A stretch of DNA of 64,000 nt from Cercis canadensis (taxonomy: Eukaryota; Streptophyta; Magnoliopsida; Fabales; Fabaceae), in contig QAOA01000366.1 of NCBI GenBank assembly GCA_003255065.1, forward strand, positions 64,065-128,064, in the 5' to 3' direction. A program made the translations under genes and the position numbers. Below the pieces are notes generated by a model. That model made no database searches. It saw only the letters and a list, made by a program, of their open reading frames with translations, and was not told where the DNA came from. Of the stretch, positions 11,631 to 22,802 are shown in pieces; positions within the stretch are counted from its first letter, which is position 1, and the number at the start of each line of letters is the position of its first letter.

Positions 11631-12775
11631 AATTATATCCTTGTGGAAATGTAGGTTGTTGCAACAGAAATTGGGGAATAGATTATTAATGAATATATGC
11701 TCAAGCAAGTTATATATAATGACTATTGATATAATCCTTAACCTTCTAATATGAGATTATTAATGCATAGCACACCAAAACAAAAACTGAAATTTGAAAC
11801 ATTCAGAGGTATGCATATTATATATGTCCATATATAAAACATGAAGAAATTCATTTTCTTTCAATTGTTATAATCAAGAAGAAAGAAAAAGAAATCACCA
11901 AAAAAATAGGGGAAAAAAATTTCTAAACCGGCCCATGGTGTAATCAAAGTCATACCATATTGTCAACAAGTAGATTTTGGACACCTAAACAAATCCAATT
12001 GATTTAAAACTTTGTAGAGAGGTAAGCTGGAGCCTAGAGAAGTCCCACACCAAATTTGAGCCCAAACAGAGAATTATATAATTTTTTCCCTTTTTGTAAA
12101 GTTTGGGAGTATTTTTGTCTTTTTACTTCACAACGGTTTGTCCATTGTGGGTGTTTGGCACATAGCCATGTAGCTTGTGATTTTAGATAAATATATATAT
12201 ATATATATATATATCTTAATAAGCATTTCGATACCTAGTACACCAAAAAGAGGCATTATGTTAGTAAAAAAAGTATGTTAGGTTTTGCCTGGAGGGAATT
12301 TGCATATTAGCCTGACATCTGCATATTAGTCTCTTTAAGAGAGAGGGAGAGAGAGAGGGGGGGGGGGCTAGCATAGGGGTGGGTTTTGTGTTGCTGTTTA
12401 CTTCCCTTACACATTGCTAATGTATTGTATTGCACACATATTTATCAATAAAAGAAGTAGTTCATCTTCTTATACATTTGTTGCCTTAGGTTTTGCTCAC
12501 TAGTGCGTGATGTTTACTTTGGTGTGCGCGTGCTTGTGTGTCCGGCTGGCTTGCGATGTGCAATACATGAGATACTATAATGTTCATGATATCATTGTCA
12601 TGCTTGCAAGAGACGCTATTGTTAAGCTTTTGATATATTATTGGTTGCTTAGTCACTTGACATGTCTGGGTTGGATCGAATGTGATAGACTGACTTTGTT
12701 TTCTTAGGATAATTATTAACATTGACACCTTTTAATAGTCCACTCAATAATAATGCCAAAATAATATGAACAGAG
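11631..12775. other. 3' flank and simple-repeat intergenic DNA
   Basis: 11690-11960 is the array-specific 3' flank. It is followed by an (AT)n run at about 12188-12214 and a (GA)n plus G-run at 12335-12368. No open frame has recognisable content. Confidence 0.6.
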
Positions 12776-12915
12776 AAATTTGTAGGAAACTGCTGTATAC
12801 CTTCATCATATTACACATTTTCTGCAAATGGAAAATGAAAGAGATGGAAAAGTCAACCAAAAAGCAATTAGAAGTCTTCTATGCCAGGCCTTACTAGTCA
12901 AGAACTGAGTAAAGA
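12776..12915 (+). promoter_or_regulatory. Conserved upstream block with W-box, copy 3
   Basis: This is the same block as at 4560, with AGTCAA at 12851-12856. It is the promoter-side flank of the member at 22796-24331. The gypsy element inserted about 150 bases downstream, so the block is now nearly 10 kb from the coding part. Confidence 0.5.
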
Positions 12916-13007
12916 AATAACCCAAATCTTACACTGATTAGGCTCCTACATCTTCAGTATAAACATAAGCATTCCATCGTCTTCAACAAAGTGTTATTAA
13001 TTTGCTG

Positions 13008-13317
13008 TGACGATGCCTGATTTTGGCTCAAAGGAGAGAGGTTGATTAAATGGGATCACTTGAAAAGATATATGGCCAAGGTCGGGTGCATACCCGAGTT
13101 TTGATGCTGAGGGTATTATGAAATGGGAGTTTTATGTATTCCTTTTGTCTTGTCTCCAAAGCGTCCTCTTTATTTCTTGTTTCTGCTTATTTATAGAGAG
13201 ATTCTCAGGTTTAAAGGATTTAGGGAATGGGTTCAGTTATGGGCTTGGTGATAATGGGCTTAGACTTTATGGGCCGAAATATTGGGTATCTACAGGCCGA
13301 AATATTGGGTATCTACA
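13008..13317 (-). repeat. 3' LTR of the gypsy element
   Basis: It starts TGACGATGCC and ends GGGTATCTACA on the plus strand. It is 23 bases longer than the other LTR because the terminal 23 bases (13272-13294) are duplicated at 13295-13317. The purine-rich tract abuts 13317, which shows that the longer form is the LTR that was integrated or later duplicated. Confidence 0.9.
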
Positions 13318-13332
13318 CTTGTCCCCCCTTGA
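13318..13332 (-). other. Polypurine tract of the gypsy element
   Basis: On the minus strand AAGGGGGGACAAG runs directly into the 3' LTR start TGTAGATACCC. Its position and composition fit the plus-strand priming site of an LTR retrotransposon. Confidence 0.8.
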
Positions 13333-13667
13333 AGCTCGGGCCTTGGTGTTACCGAGACCGAGCTATGGATTTGTAAACGGTATCCGTTCCCGAGATGGGG
13401 ATGTGAGGCAGAATGAGGGCGCGAATTTTTGAAATTTCGATGATTTCGCCATGTGCCGTGATGATTATTTGGTGCTTTGGATGTGACTGCCACGTGGCGC
13501 TTAAGAGGGACGATATATTAATGACCACTCTGGTTGCGGCGGTCTTTTGGGCTGCTTTAGGTGTCAGAGCCGTTTTGGACGTGACATTTGGCCTTCCCGA
13601 GCTAGAATACGGCTCTCTCAGCACCGTTAGATCAGGAGTCCTTGGACGGTTGGATTTGCTCTGTGTT

Positions 13668-13685
13668 ATCCTATAAATAGGGGTT
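13668..13685 (+). promoter_or_regulatory. TATA box of the antisense gene
   Basis: CTATAAATAGGGG lies about 190 bases upstream of the ATG at 13865 on the plus strand, opposite to gag-pol. The motif is a strong plant TATA match. Initiation would be expected some 30 bases downstream. Confidence 0.6.
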
Positions 13686-13864
13686 GGTAAAACTTCAGTC
13701 TACTCTTTTTGACAAATTTTCTGAAATTGGTGCTTAGGTCGGTGTGAAGTAAGGAATCTTGTAGGATTTTCAGCTCGGAGTACTCCTTTTTCTGAAGGTA
13801 ATTTTTGCCTCTTTCTCGCTCTTAGGTCGTAGGTCTTCTTTCTTCTTAGTTCACTTGTGGTAAG

Positions 13865-15897
13865 ATGGAGAGTTATTCTTCTGTGAACGGCGAGGACCCC
13901 ATGAACTACCTGGAAGATATTGAGGTAATTTCGTCTGATGGGGGGATGGAGGTCAACAAGGAAGTGGGAAGTGAAAGGGAACCGAGTGTTAGCAGGGAGC
14001 AAAATAGGGCGGAGGAAGCTAGTTCCAGCGACAGTAGCTTAGATATATCCTTTGTTCGTCCTTCTGTTCCTTCTTTTGTTCATGAGAGAATAAAAAACAC
14101 CTTTTCCGTGCTTCGCTCAAAGTTTGTGAGGGAGTTCAAATTTTATAACAACGAGATTGACTGGGGTCGCAGTAGTTATGATGTTAAAGCCTGTCCGAGA
14201 GATGCGCCCGTCTGTGAAAACTGCCCAAAAAACGACTTTTTTACCTTTAGCGCGGCTTATATGGAGAGGGCCGGGGCGGAGTTACCTCTCTCCGATTTTG
14301 AGATGGAGTTTTTTAGGAAGGTTAACGCCGCTCCGTCCCAACTCCATGTAAACGGCTGGGGTTTTCTTCGGGCGTTTCAAAAAATGTGTGAGCTTTTGTC
14401 GGTAGAGAGTAGGGTAGAGGTGTTTTTTTATTTTTTTACTTTAAAGGACGTGAAGGATACCGACCAGGATTTTGTGTATATAGCTGGTCGGCGGGGGTTA
14501 GGGCTTTTGAAGTTGGTGGAAGAATCGGCAAAAGGATGGAAAGACCGATTCTTCCGAGTAACTATCCCGACCTGGAAGGCGGGCCCGGCGCCAGCTATGG
14601 CCTTTTTCTTGAAGGAGGACTTGAAGCCTCGGTTTCCCTTGCGCTGGAGTCGAGATATTTACAAGGTGCCAGCTCGGGCAATTGACGAGTACATCCGGGA
14701 AGATCGGGAGATAATAAAGACGGTCTCCCAGCTGGCCGTTGAGAATGCGCAGATGGTTACGCTCAAGGCCAAAGATCTGATTGGTCGGTATTTATTGTGT
14801 GAAGTTGGGTGTAATTTTTCTGATGTACTAATACTGTTTTTGTTTCTGCAGAGGGAAAGCTGTCAGCGGAGAAAATGGTGAATCTAGCAAAGCTGGCGAA
14901 GGCGAGAACTCAGAGGTCGGCGGCGCCACCTAAGGCTATACCTGCTGAGCCAGTGACGGTGGTAAGGGCGGAGGAGGTACCCGAGCTACCACCAGCTCGG
15001 GAGGAAAGAAGTCCCGTTGCGGCCAAGGGCAAGCAGAGAGCCGGGAACAAAAGACAGCGGGTAGCGGCGAAGGCGGATAAGGACCGAGTAGACCCTTCGG
15101 CCAGCCGGATGTTCGACCTCGAGTCTGAGGTAAAACATTTCGAGCTGTTCGCCGCTCCCGTGGGGGAGAAACGGGAACATTCCAGCGTCTCGTTCTGGAA
15201 TGTTCAGTACCCGGCTGGAGATCGGCTGAAGTCGTTGGCCCTTCCCACGGATCGGACAAAGGTGGCCGAGGCAAAGACTTTATTGCTGAGCAAACACCTG
15301 CGAGACATCCTGGGACGGGCTACGGTGATAGGCCAGGAGCTGAACGAGATGGTCATCGTGTCCGAGTTAGAAAGGGAGAAATTCCGAGAAGAGGACGAGG
15401 TGACCCGAGCAACGGTGGAATCGTGCCAGGAGGCCCTGGGTCGGGCCCAGAAAGAGTTGGGAGATGTCCGCACAAGGCTGGATGCTACGCTGGCCGAGCT
15501 TACCCAAGTAAAGGAAGAAAGAAAAATAAGTCAGGAGCTGGGGCGAGCGGCTGAGATCCGGGAAAGCAAAGTTCGATGCCAAATGGCTCGAAGGCTTGAC
15601 CGTGTTCGTCAGTCGAAGTCAAGGTTGAGGGACCGAGCTGAGCAAAAGATTGTGATGAATTACGCAGACGCCCATGAAAAGGGGTTCAAGCTGTGTTTGG
15701 AGCAAACTCGGTTACAGGTCCCCAACATTGATGCCGAGCTCCTGGATCCCTGGAAACGGGTAAGGGATGGCCAGCTAGTAGAAGATGCCGAGGAGGCGGA
15801 GGAAGATGATCCCGAGCTGAGGGTGGATCCTGACTCCGGGGAAGATGCTGATTCTGCCTCGGAGAACGAAGATGTTCTTCGAGTGCCAGAGCCGTAG
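13865..15897 (+). CDS. Antisense two-exon gene of the Tat element (gypsy-type putative transposase family)
   Basis: Exon 1 is 13865-14783 and exon 2 is 14852-15897, across a 68-base intron with TTTCTGCAG acceptor; the join gives an intact 654-residue protein. An alternative donor at 14788 breaks the frame. Residues about 60-290 hold a globular part with SSYDVKACPRDAPVCENCP, YMERAGAELPLSDFEMEFF and GWGFLRAFQKMCELL, resembling the plant 'putative gypsy-type transposon' domain (Pfam Transposase_28, by memory). The C-terminal part is Arg/Glu-rich and probably coiled coil, ending in an acidic tail (EDAEEAEEDDPE). The gene has its own TATA box and an AATAAAA signal near 15954. Its function is not established. 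It is intact while gag-pol is broken. Confidence 0.8.
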
Positions 15898-16017
15898 GGA
15901 GTTAGGATAAATGTATTTTTTTTCTTGCTTTTTCTTGTAATCCGATGTACAAATAATAAAAATGAGATTTTATCATATGATGTAGCTTTTTCATTCTATC
16001 TTTTGATGATTGAACGT

Positions 16018-16265
16018 GTGATAGCCTGGTTAAAAAGCTAAATTTGAAAGTTGAAGAAACTTTGGGCGATGATGAACTAATGGAAAATTGTAAATAATAT
16101 AGAGCGGATGTTATAGCTCGGTTTAATAGCTAAAATTGGATAAGTTAAAGAAACTTCGGTCAATGATGAACTAATGGGAAATTATAAATAATATTGACCG
16201 GATGTTATAGCTCGGTTTAATGGCTAAAATTTGATAAGTTTAAAGAAACTTCGCTCATATTATGT
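16018..16265 (+). repeat. Tandem repeat, about 92-95 bp, roughly three copies
   Basis: Units begin near 16018, 16109 and 16203 and share 'ttatagctcggtttaat' and 'gatgaactaatggaaa'-type segments. They lie between the antisense gene and pol, a place where Tat elements often carry tandem repeats. Confidence 0.8.
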
Positions 16266-16390
16266 CGGGTTTATGACAATTAGTTCATAAGATACCGAGC
16301 TAATCTTTGATAGTCTTTGTTGGACTTGTTCAACAGATTTGATGTTTGTAGGATTGAAATTGCCAGTAGGGTGTTTGGCAGGGTCGTGTT

Positions 16391-16560
16391 CCTTTTAAGG
16401 GTATTGGCCCTTGTGGGTTTAAGCTCGGTTATAGCGATTTTAAGGACATTAGTCCTTTTAAGGGCATTGGCCCTTGTAGTTTAAGCTCGGATAGAGCGAG
16501 TTTAAGGACATTGGTCCTTTTAAGGGCATTGGCCCTTGTAGTTTAAGCTCGGATAGATGT
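16391..16560 (+). repeat. Tandem repeat, about 62-63 bp, three copies
   Basis: CCTTTTAAGGG recurs at 16391, 16454 and 16516, each followed by 'attggcccttgt' and 'ttaagctcgg'. The array ends close to the stop codon of pol. Confidence 0.85.
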
Positions 16561-16567
16561 AGAAACT

Positions 16568-19500
16568 TCATTGTATATATTGGCGAAGATTTAGTACATT
16601 CCAAGTGCGGGGGATGCGGTCGCCTTCCATGGTGGTCAGTTTGTATGCTCCTTTTCCAAGTACCTCGTGGATTCGGTAGGGGTCTTCCCAATTTGGTGCC
16701 AACTTTCCTTCATTGAGGTGTTTTCTTGTGATGGTCGCCTTTCGAAGCACGAGGTCGCCCTGTTGAAACTCTCTTGATCTGACCTTAAGGTTGTGATAAC
16801 GGGCGAGTTTCTGTTTGTATGCTATTGCTCGGATCCGAGCTTTATCCCTCTCTTCGTTCAGTAGGTCGAGGTTGACTTGTAATTGTTCTGAACTTTGATC
16901 TGTTTGGAAAAATTCTCTTCTGCGAGATGGTTCGCCAATTTCTACTGGGATCATAGCTTCGGTTCCGTAGGTAAGCTTGTATGGGGACATGCCTGTTGAG
17001 GTTTGGGAAGTAGTTCGGTAAGACCAGAGGACCCATGGTAGCTCTTCGACCCACCGAGACTTGGTTTGATCCAGTCTTTTCTTGATGTCATCCAGTAATA
17101 TGCGGTTTGCCGCCTCTGCTTGGCTGTTAGCTTGAGGATGCTCGACCGAGGTGAAATGTAGCCTGATGCGGAGGTCGGCACAAAATGCCCGGAAACCCGA
17201 GTCTGAGAACTGGGTCCCGTTGTCCGTGGTTATTGTATGTGGGATGCCGAACCTGCAAATGATGAAAGTTTGAACAAACTTTTTAGCATTTTTAGCCGTG
17301 ATTGTAGCCAAAGGCTCGGCTTCGATCCATTTAGAGAAGTAATCAATAGCGACAATAAGAAATTTTTTCTGCCCGAGGGCCAATGGGAAAGGTCCCAGGA
17401 GATCTAATCCCCAGCGGCTGAAAGGCCATGGTTCGACCGCGACATGTAGGTCGGTGGGTGGTGCGAGGTGGATGTGTGCAAATTTTTGGCATTTGTCACA
17501 TCTTTGCACGAATTTGGTCGCGTCAGTCCTCAAGGTTGGCCAATAGTATCCAGTTCTGAGGATACTAGCTGCTAAAGATCGGGCCCCGATGTGGTGGCCA
17601 CATATTCCTTCATGGACCTCTTGCAGGACGTAAGTGGATTGATCTGGGGTTAGGCATTTCAAAAGCGGCGTGTGATAGCCGCGCTTGTAAAGCACGCCAC
17701 TCTCTAAATAATAGTTGGCTGCTATGCGTCGGAGTTTTCTTGCGTCTGCTTTCTCCTTTGGGAGGTTTCCTGTTTCGAGGTAATGTTTGATAGGGGTGAT
17801 CCATGTTGGGGTCTCTTCCTCAACGATTAGTACTCCGACGTGTTCTGTACTGGGATGGTGGAGCGTTTCTTGGATGACTGTTTGATTATGCCCTGGCTTC
17901 TTGCTGCTGGCTAATTTGGAGAGAAGGTCGGCGCGACAATTCTCGCTTCGTGGGATGTGGAGTATTTCGAAGTTTTTCAACTGGGAAGTTAAGCTTTGAA
18001 CTATTTCGAGATACTTCATCATCAAGGGATCCTTGGCTTGATATTCTCCCTTAACCTGGCTAGTGACTAACTGAGAGTCGCTGGATGCTAGGAGATTCTC
18101 GAATCCGAGTTCCAGAGCCAGCTTGAGACCGGCAATAAGGGCTTCATATTCAGCCTGATTGTTAGAGGTCGGAAACTCGAACCGTAAAGATTGCTCTATT
18201 GTTATACCCTATGGACCTTCCACGATGATTCCTGCTCCTCCTCCTTTGATATTGGAGGAACCGTCAACCGATAAGCGCCAAGCTTGGGGTTGATCGAGGT
18301 TGGGTGATTCGGGAGGAGTGAATTCGGCAATAAAATCGGCCAGTGCTTGGGCCTTGATTGCATCTCTGGGCTCGTAAGTAATAGTGTGCTCGGAGAGTTC
18401 GACGGACCACCCGAGCATGCGTCCGGCAAGGTCGGGTTTTTGAAGGACCTGCCGTATTGGCTGATCTGTACGGACGGTAATTGGGTGATTTTGGAAATAT
18501 GGTCGAAGACGACGTGCTGAGAGGACGAGAGCATAAGCGAGTTTCTCTAATTTAGGGTAGTTGAGCTCGGACCCCTGAAGGGTATGGCTAGTGAAATAGA
18601 CGGGTAGTTGGTTCTTTTCTTCGCGAACGAGGGCCGAGCTGACAGCATGGTTGCTGGAGGCAAGGTATAGGTAAAGTATCTCGGCTGGCTTGGGTTTAGA
18701 GAGTATGGGTGGGGAGGCTAAGTATTGCTTGAGTTCGTCAAAGGCACGCTGACTCTCTTCTGTCCATTCGAAGTTTTTGACCTTTTTGAGTGCTTGGAAG
18801 AAAGGAAGAGCTTTGTCAGCGGATTTTGACATGAATCGGGAAAGAGCTGCAATTCTGCCGGTTAGGCGCTGGACCTCCCTCACCGTTGTTGGTGGCTTCA
18901 TTTGGATGATAGCGGCACATTTGTCGGGGTTTGCCTCAATGCCTCGGTGTGTTAACATGAAGCCGAAAAACTTGCCAGCCGCTACCCCAAAGGTGCATTT
19001 GGAAGGGTTTAGGCGCATGGCGTGTTTACGGAGCTCGGAGAATGTTTCCTCGAGGTCGGCCAGGTGGTTCTCCTCCGAGCGCGATTTGACAAGTAAGTCG
19101 TCTACGTATACCTCGACGTTTCGCCCTATCTGTGCTTTAAAAACTCTGTCCATCAATCTCTGATACCCCTGCATTTTTTAATCCGAAAGGCATGACTCGG
19201 TAGCAATACGTGGCCTTCTCAGTGATGAATGCTGTCTTATCCTCATCTTCAGGGTGCATGCGGATTTGGTTGTATCCCGAGTAGGCGTCCATAAAACTCA
19301 AAAGTTTGTAACCGGATGCTCCATCGACGAGTTTGTCGATGCTTGGAAGGGGATAAGGATCCTTTGGACATGATTTGTTCAGGTCGGAGTAATCCACGCA
19401 CATTCTCCATTTCCCGTTAGCTTTTTTGACCATGACGACGTTGGCTAGCCATGTCGCGTAAGGCACCTCCCGAATGAACTTGGCGTCTAAAAGCTTGGCG

Positions 19501-20507
19501 ACTTCATCTTGGATTGCTGCTTGACGCTCTGGACCTACTACGCGCTTCTTTTGTCGGACTGGTTTGGCCCCTGCATGAACAGAGAGTTTATGGCAGATGA
19601 AGTCGGGATTTATACCTGGCATGTCGGCCGCTGTCCATGCGAATAGGTCGGCATTGGCGACCAGGAGATCAGTCAACTTCTTGACGATAGGCGCAGGAAG
19701 GCCGGACCCCACATTTACTGTTTGATCGGGACTTGGTCCGACTTGGACTGGGATCAGGTCGCCTTTTGGCTCGGGCCGGGTCCCCTAACTTGGTCGGTTG
19801 TCCAGCTCGTCCAGGGGAGTCGAGGAGTTGTTGCTGGTGTCTTCCGGCTTTTTGGAGTAGTCGATGGAAAGGCTGATGTTGTAGCAGGTTCTGCCGAGAA
19901 GCTGGTCGCCCCGCGCTTGACCGACTGTGCCCATAGCAGTGGGGAATTTAAGTAAGAGGTGCTTGGTGGATACAATGGCGTCAATGCTGTTGAGGGAAGG
20001 TCGTCCCAAAATGGCATTGTAAGCAGAGGGGCAATCGACGACCAAGAAACGAATGTCGGCCCTTGTAGAGTTGGGGAATTCGCCGAGAGTAGCCCTAAGG
20101 TTTACAGTGCCTTTGACGCCGACCTGGTGTCCTGAGAAACCGACAAGAGTTCCTGGATAGGTACTGAGGTTTGAGGTGGGGAGGCCGAGTTGAGAGTAAG
20201 CGTGGTAGAAAAGGATGTCGGCCGAACTTCCTTGATCTACCAAGACTTTCCGGACCTCGTAGTTGGCTATCAAGCAAGAGATGACTACAGGATCATCGTG
20301 CTCGGGGTCAATGAGTCCATAGTCGGCGTCGGAAAAAGAAATGGTTGGCTGCGATTTGGCTCTTTTGGCAGGGGTGGTGTGAGATATTTCGCGGTGGTAT
20401 CGGTGGGCAGCTCGTTCATGTCTTTTCCGAGAAGACCTGGAGCATCCTCCACCCGCGAAACCGCCTGCAATGGTATGGATAATCCCTGCGGGATTTTGTC
20501 TTGGGTT
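16568..20507 (-). pseudogene. Broken pol of the gypsy element: protease, RT, two RNase H domains, integrase
   Basis: Protease: LVDQGSSADIL (20273-19785 frame). RT: VKKANGKWRMCVDYSDLN, FMDAYSGYNQI and YVDD. RNase H1 follows. The second RNase H has SVDGSS, TSNNQAEYEAL and SSDSQLV acids. Integrase: an HHCC finger (HHIGARSLA...CDKCQKF) and the DDE triad (GLDLLGP, TDNGTQF, SQAEAANR). Breaks: TAG at 19785-19787 between protease and RT, a frameshift near 19165 just after FGLKNAG, and TAG at 18209-18211 inside the second RNase H. The frame resumes after each stop, so these are recent single lesions. It ends at 16568. Confidence 0.92.
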
Positions 20508-20956
20508 NNNNNNNNNNNNNNNNNNNNNNNNNNNNNNNNNNNNNNNNNNNNNNNNNNNNNNNNNNNNNNNNNNNNNNNNNNNNNNNNNNNNNNNNNNNNN
20601 NNNNNNNNNNNNNNNNNNNNNNNNNNNNNNNNNNNNNNNNNNNNNNNNNNNNNNNNNNNNNNNNNNNNNNNNNNNNNNNNNNNNNNNNNNNNNNNNNNNN
20701 NNNNNNNNNNNNNNNNNNNNNNNNNNNNNNNNNNNNNNNNNNNNNNNNNNNNNNNNNNNNNNNNNNNNNNNNNNNNNNNNNNNNNNNNNNNNNNNNNNNN
20801 NNNNNNNNNNNNNNNNNNNNNNNNGGTGTGAGATATTTCGCGGTGGTATCGGTGGGCAGCTCGTTCATGTCTTTTCCGAGAAGACCTGGAGCATCCTCCA
20901 CCCGCGAAATCGCCTGCAATGGTATGGATAATCCCTGCGGGATTTTGTCTTGGGTT
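20376..20956. other. Assembly gap with duplicated 132-bp flanks
   Basis: A run of 317 Ns (20508-20824) is bordered by 20376-20507 on the left and a copy at 20825-20956 on the right, which differ at one base. This is the signature of a scaffold join in which overlapping ends were not merged. Nothing need be missing from the element here. Confidence 0.9.
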
Positions 20957-21031
20957 CTCCTGATGGTTCGGGGGGAACCTGCCTGGAGCTCTGTCGCCCT
21001 GTGGATTCTGATCTGGGCGAATTGGATGGTT

Positions 21032-22426
21032 TCAGGGAGGAGACTGGTGCCGTGGTCGGTGTTCCCTGTGGGGTCTTTGACTGGGGAGAGGAACCTCAGC
21101 ACGGTATTTTTGCAGATAACCTTTCTGAATAAGGTCCTCTATGACGTTCTGCAGGTGTCGGCAGTCGTTGGTATCATGACCGCGTCCCCGGTGAAAGGCA
21201 CAGTACTTGTCTTTCTCGGCTCCGACCGTCTTTTTGGGGGGTGGAAGCTGAGCTAACTTGGTATGGCAGATTTCCTCGAGGACTCTGGCCCGACTTTGAT
21301 TCAAAGGTGTGTAGCTGTCGAACCGAGGTCGAGTGGGGGATCTGTCTCTTTTGGGTTTTTTGTCGTCCTGGACCTTCTTGTCTCGAGGAGATTTGCCTAT
21401 TGCATTTTGGCCAAGTATTTCTTCGAGGTTGATATGCTTGGCCACCTTCAGCAGGAGGTTGGATAGGTTTGCCGGTGGGTCTAGGGTGAGATTTTCGAGT
21501 AAGCGCCCAGGTCGGAGGCCTGCTTGGATGGCATGCATAGCCACTGCTTCAGTGAGGTCGTGGACTTGTAGGGAGAGTTTATTGTACCTATCCATGTATT
21601 CTTTCAAGGACTCATTCTCCCCTTGCTTCAGTGTGGCTAGAACGGCGGAGGATCTTTGGTGAGTCATGCTGGTAGAGAAGCGAGCCTGGAAGAGCTCGGC
21701 GAGTTGATCGAAAGTTGAGATACTATACGGCGGGAGGCTTGAGAACCACTGAAGTGCTGCTCGGCGCAGAGTGGTAGGAAAGGCTCGGCACATGATTTCT
21801 TCTGCTGATCCTGCCAGAAGCATGACCGAGTTATAATTTTCCAAATGCTCTCTAGGATCTGTAGAACCATCATAGGAGTCGAGGTGCGGTGGTTTGAAAT
21901 TCTGGGGCAGAAGGAAAACCATGATTTCTTTTGTGAAAGGATACTTGGCAGCTCGTCTCTTTTTCTCCAAAGCTTGTGATGGTTGGCTCTGAGCGGACGC
22001 TTGTAGGGGTGCTTCTCGGACGAGGGACTGGAAGGAAGATTGGTTTTCTTCGATCTCCTCAGTATGCGGATTCTTGTGGTGCCTGCCTTGAAGAGTGTCT
22101 CGAAGACGAAAAGGAGAGTTTCCGCGGGTTGAAGTTTCGACCCAAGAGTCGGTTTTTTGAACCCGCTGTTTTAATTCTGCTATCTCTGCTTTGTCTGTCA
22201 TCCGTTCTTGTTTGAGGGTTTGGATTTCGCGGAGCAAAAAGGAGAGAGTGGCCTTGTCCGAGTTTTGATCTGCGTTTACGCAAGGAGGTTCCGGGCTATG
22301 AGAAGTGTGGCGAGGAGGTGGGAGTGGCTGCCTTCGGGTAGTGCCTGGTTGAAATGGGGGTCTCGTGGGTGAAGGAGTGGTTTCCGAGTTGGTGTGGGGG
22401 TTTCTAAGCTCGGTGGTCGGGTCCAT
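21032..22426 (-). pseudogene. Gag of the gypsy element, ended by an in-frame stop
   Basis: The start is taken as the ATG at 22426 (MDPTTELRNP); the longer open frame runs back into the primer-binding site. A Pro-rich N-terminus is followed by a helical segment (LLREIQTLKQERMTDKAEIAELKQ), the retrotransposon gag core (LDSYDGSTDPREHLENYN ... RAALQWFSSLP ... RFSTSMTHQRSSAVL) and one zinc knuckle (YCAFHRGRGHDTNDC). TGA at 21032-21034 interrupts it, and the same frame continues (NHPIRPDQNPQG) towards protease. Gag and pol were therefore one frame, broken by one change, probably CGA to TGA. Confidence 0.9.
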
Positions 22427-22490
22427 TTTGCACAAAACAGGATCGTACAATGAATTTGTTTCTCGGGGAAAAGGGAGGAAACAAGAATTT

Positions 22491-22506
22491 CCCACAGACG
22501 GCGCCA
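22491..22506 (-). other. Primer-binding site of the gypsy element
   Basis: Two bases inside the 5' LTR, the minus strand reads TGGCGCCGTCTGTGGG. The TGGCGCC start is the form usually assigned to tRNA-Asp in plant Ty3/gypsy elements; the tRNA identity is from memory. Confidence 0.75.
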
Positions 22507-22508
22507 AA

Positions 22509-22795
22509 TGACGATGCCTGATTTTGGTTCAAAGGAGAGAGGTTGGTTAAGTGGGATCACTTGAAAAGATAAATGGCCAAGGTCGGGTGCATACCCGAGT
22601 TTTGATGCTGAGGGTAATATGAAATGGGAGTTTTATGTATTCCTTTTGTCTTGTCTCCAAAGCGTCCTCTTTATTTCTTGTTTCTGCTTATTTATAGAGA
22701 GATTCTCAGGTTTAAAGGATTTAGGGAATGGGTTCAGTTATGGGCTTGGTGATAATGGGCTTAGACTTTATGGGCCGAAATATTGGGTATCTACA
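22509..22795 (-). repeat. 5' LTR of the gypsy element
   Basis: It is 287 bases, TGACGATGCC...TATCTACA on the plus strand, and differs from the other LTR at about five positions. It is followed by the TGCTG target duplication. Confidence 0.92.
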
Positions 22796-22802
22796 TGCTG
22801 TT

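Larger units (their letters stand above)
13008..22795 (-). mobile_element. Ty3/gypsy retrotransposon, Tat lineage, with an antisense extra gene
   Basis: It is flanked by TGCTG target duplications (13003-13007 and 22796-22800) and bounded by TG...CA LTRs differing at about five of 287 positions by eye, which implies a fairly recent insertion. The element reads on the minus strand: primer-binding site, gag, protease, RT, RNase H, a second (archaeal-type) RNase H and integrase. A two-exon gene on the plus strand lies between pol and the 3' LTR. Dual RNase H plus an extra, often antisense, gene is typical of the Tat lineage. It inserted between the upstream block and coding part of a BIR1-like gene. 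Gag-pol has three in-frame stops and a frameshift, plus a 317-N gap, so it is not autonomous. Confidence 0.93.

Noticed and set aside
13118..13432. 104-residue frame at the start of the gypsy element (and its twin at 22619)
   Set aside because: It lies within the LTRs and is broken at the LTR edge; it is not a gene.
14936..15582. Minus-strand frames across the antisense gene of the gypsy element
   Set aside because: GC-rich codon bias of the plus-strand gene opens them by chance; no domain is recognised.
16391..16560. Possible CRISPR-like array from regularly spaced repeats
   Set aside because: The units are contiguous tandem repeats of a retrotransposon in a plant genome, with no unique spacers.
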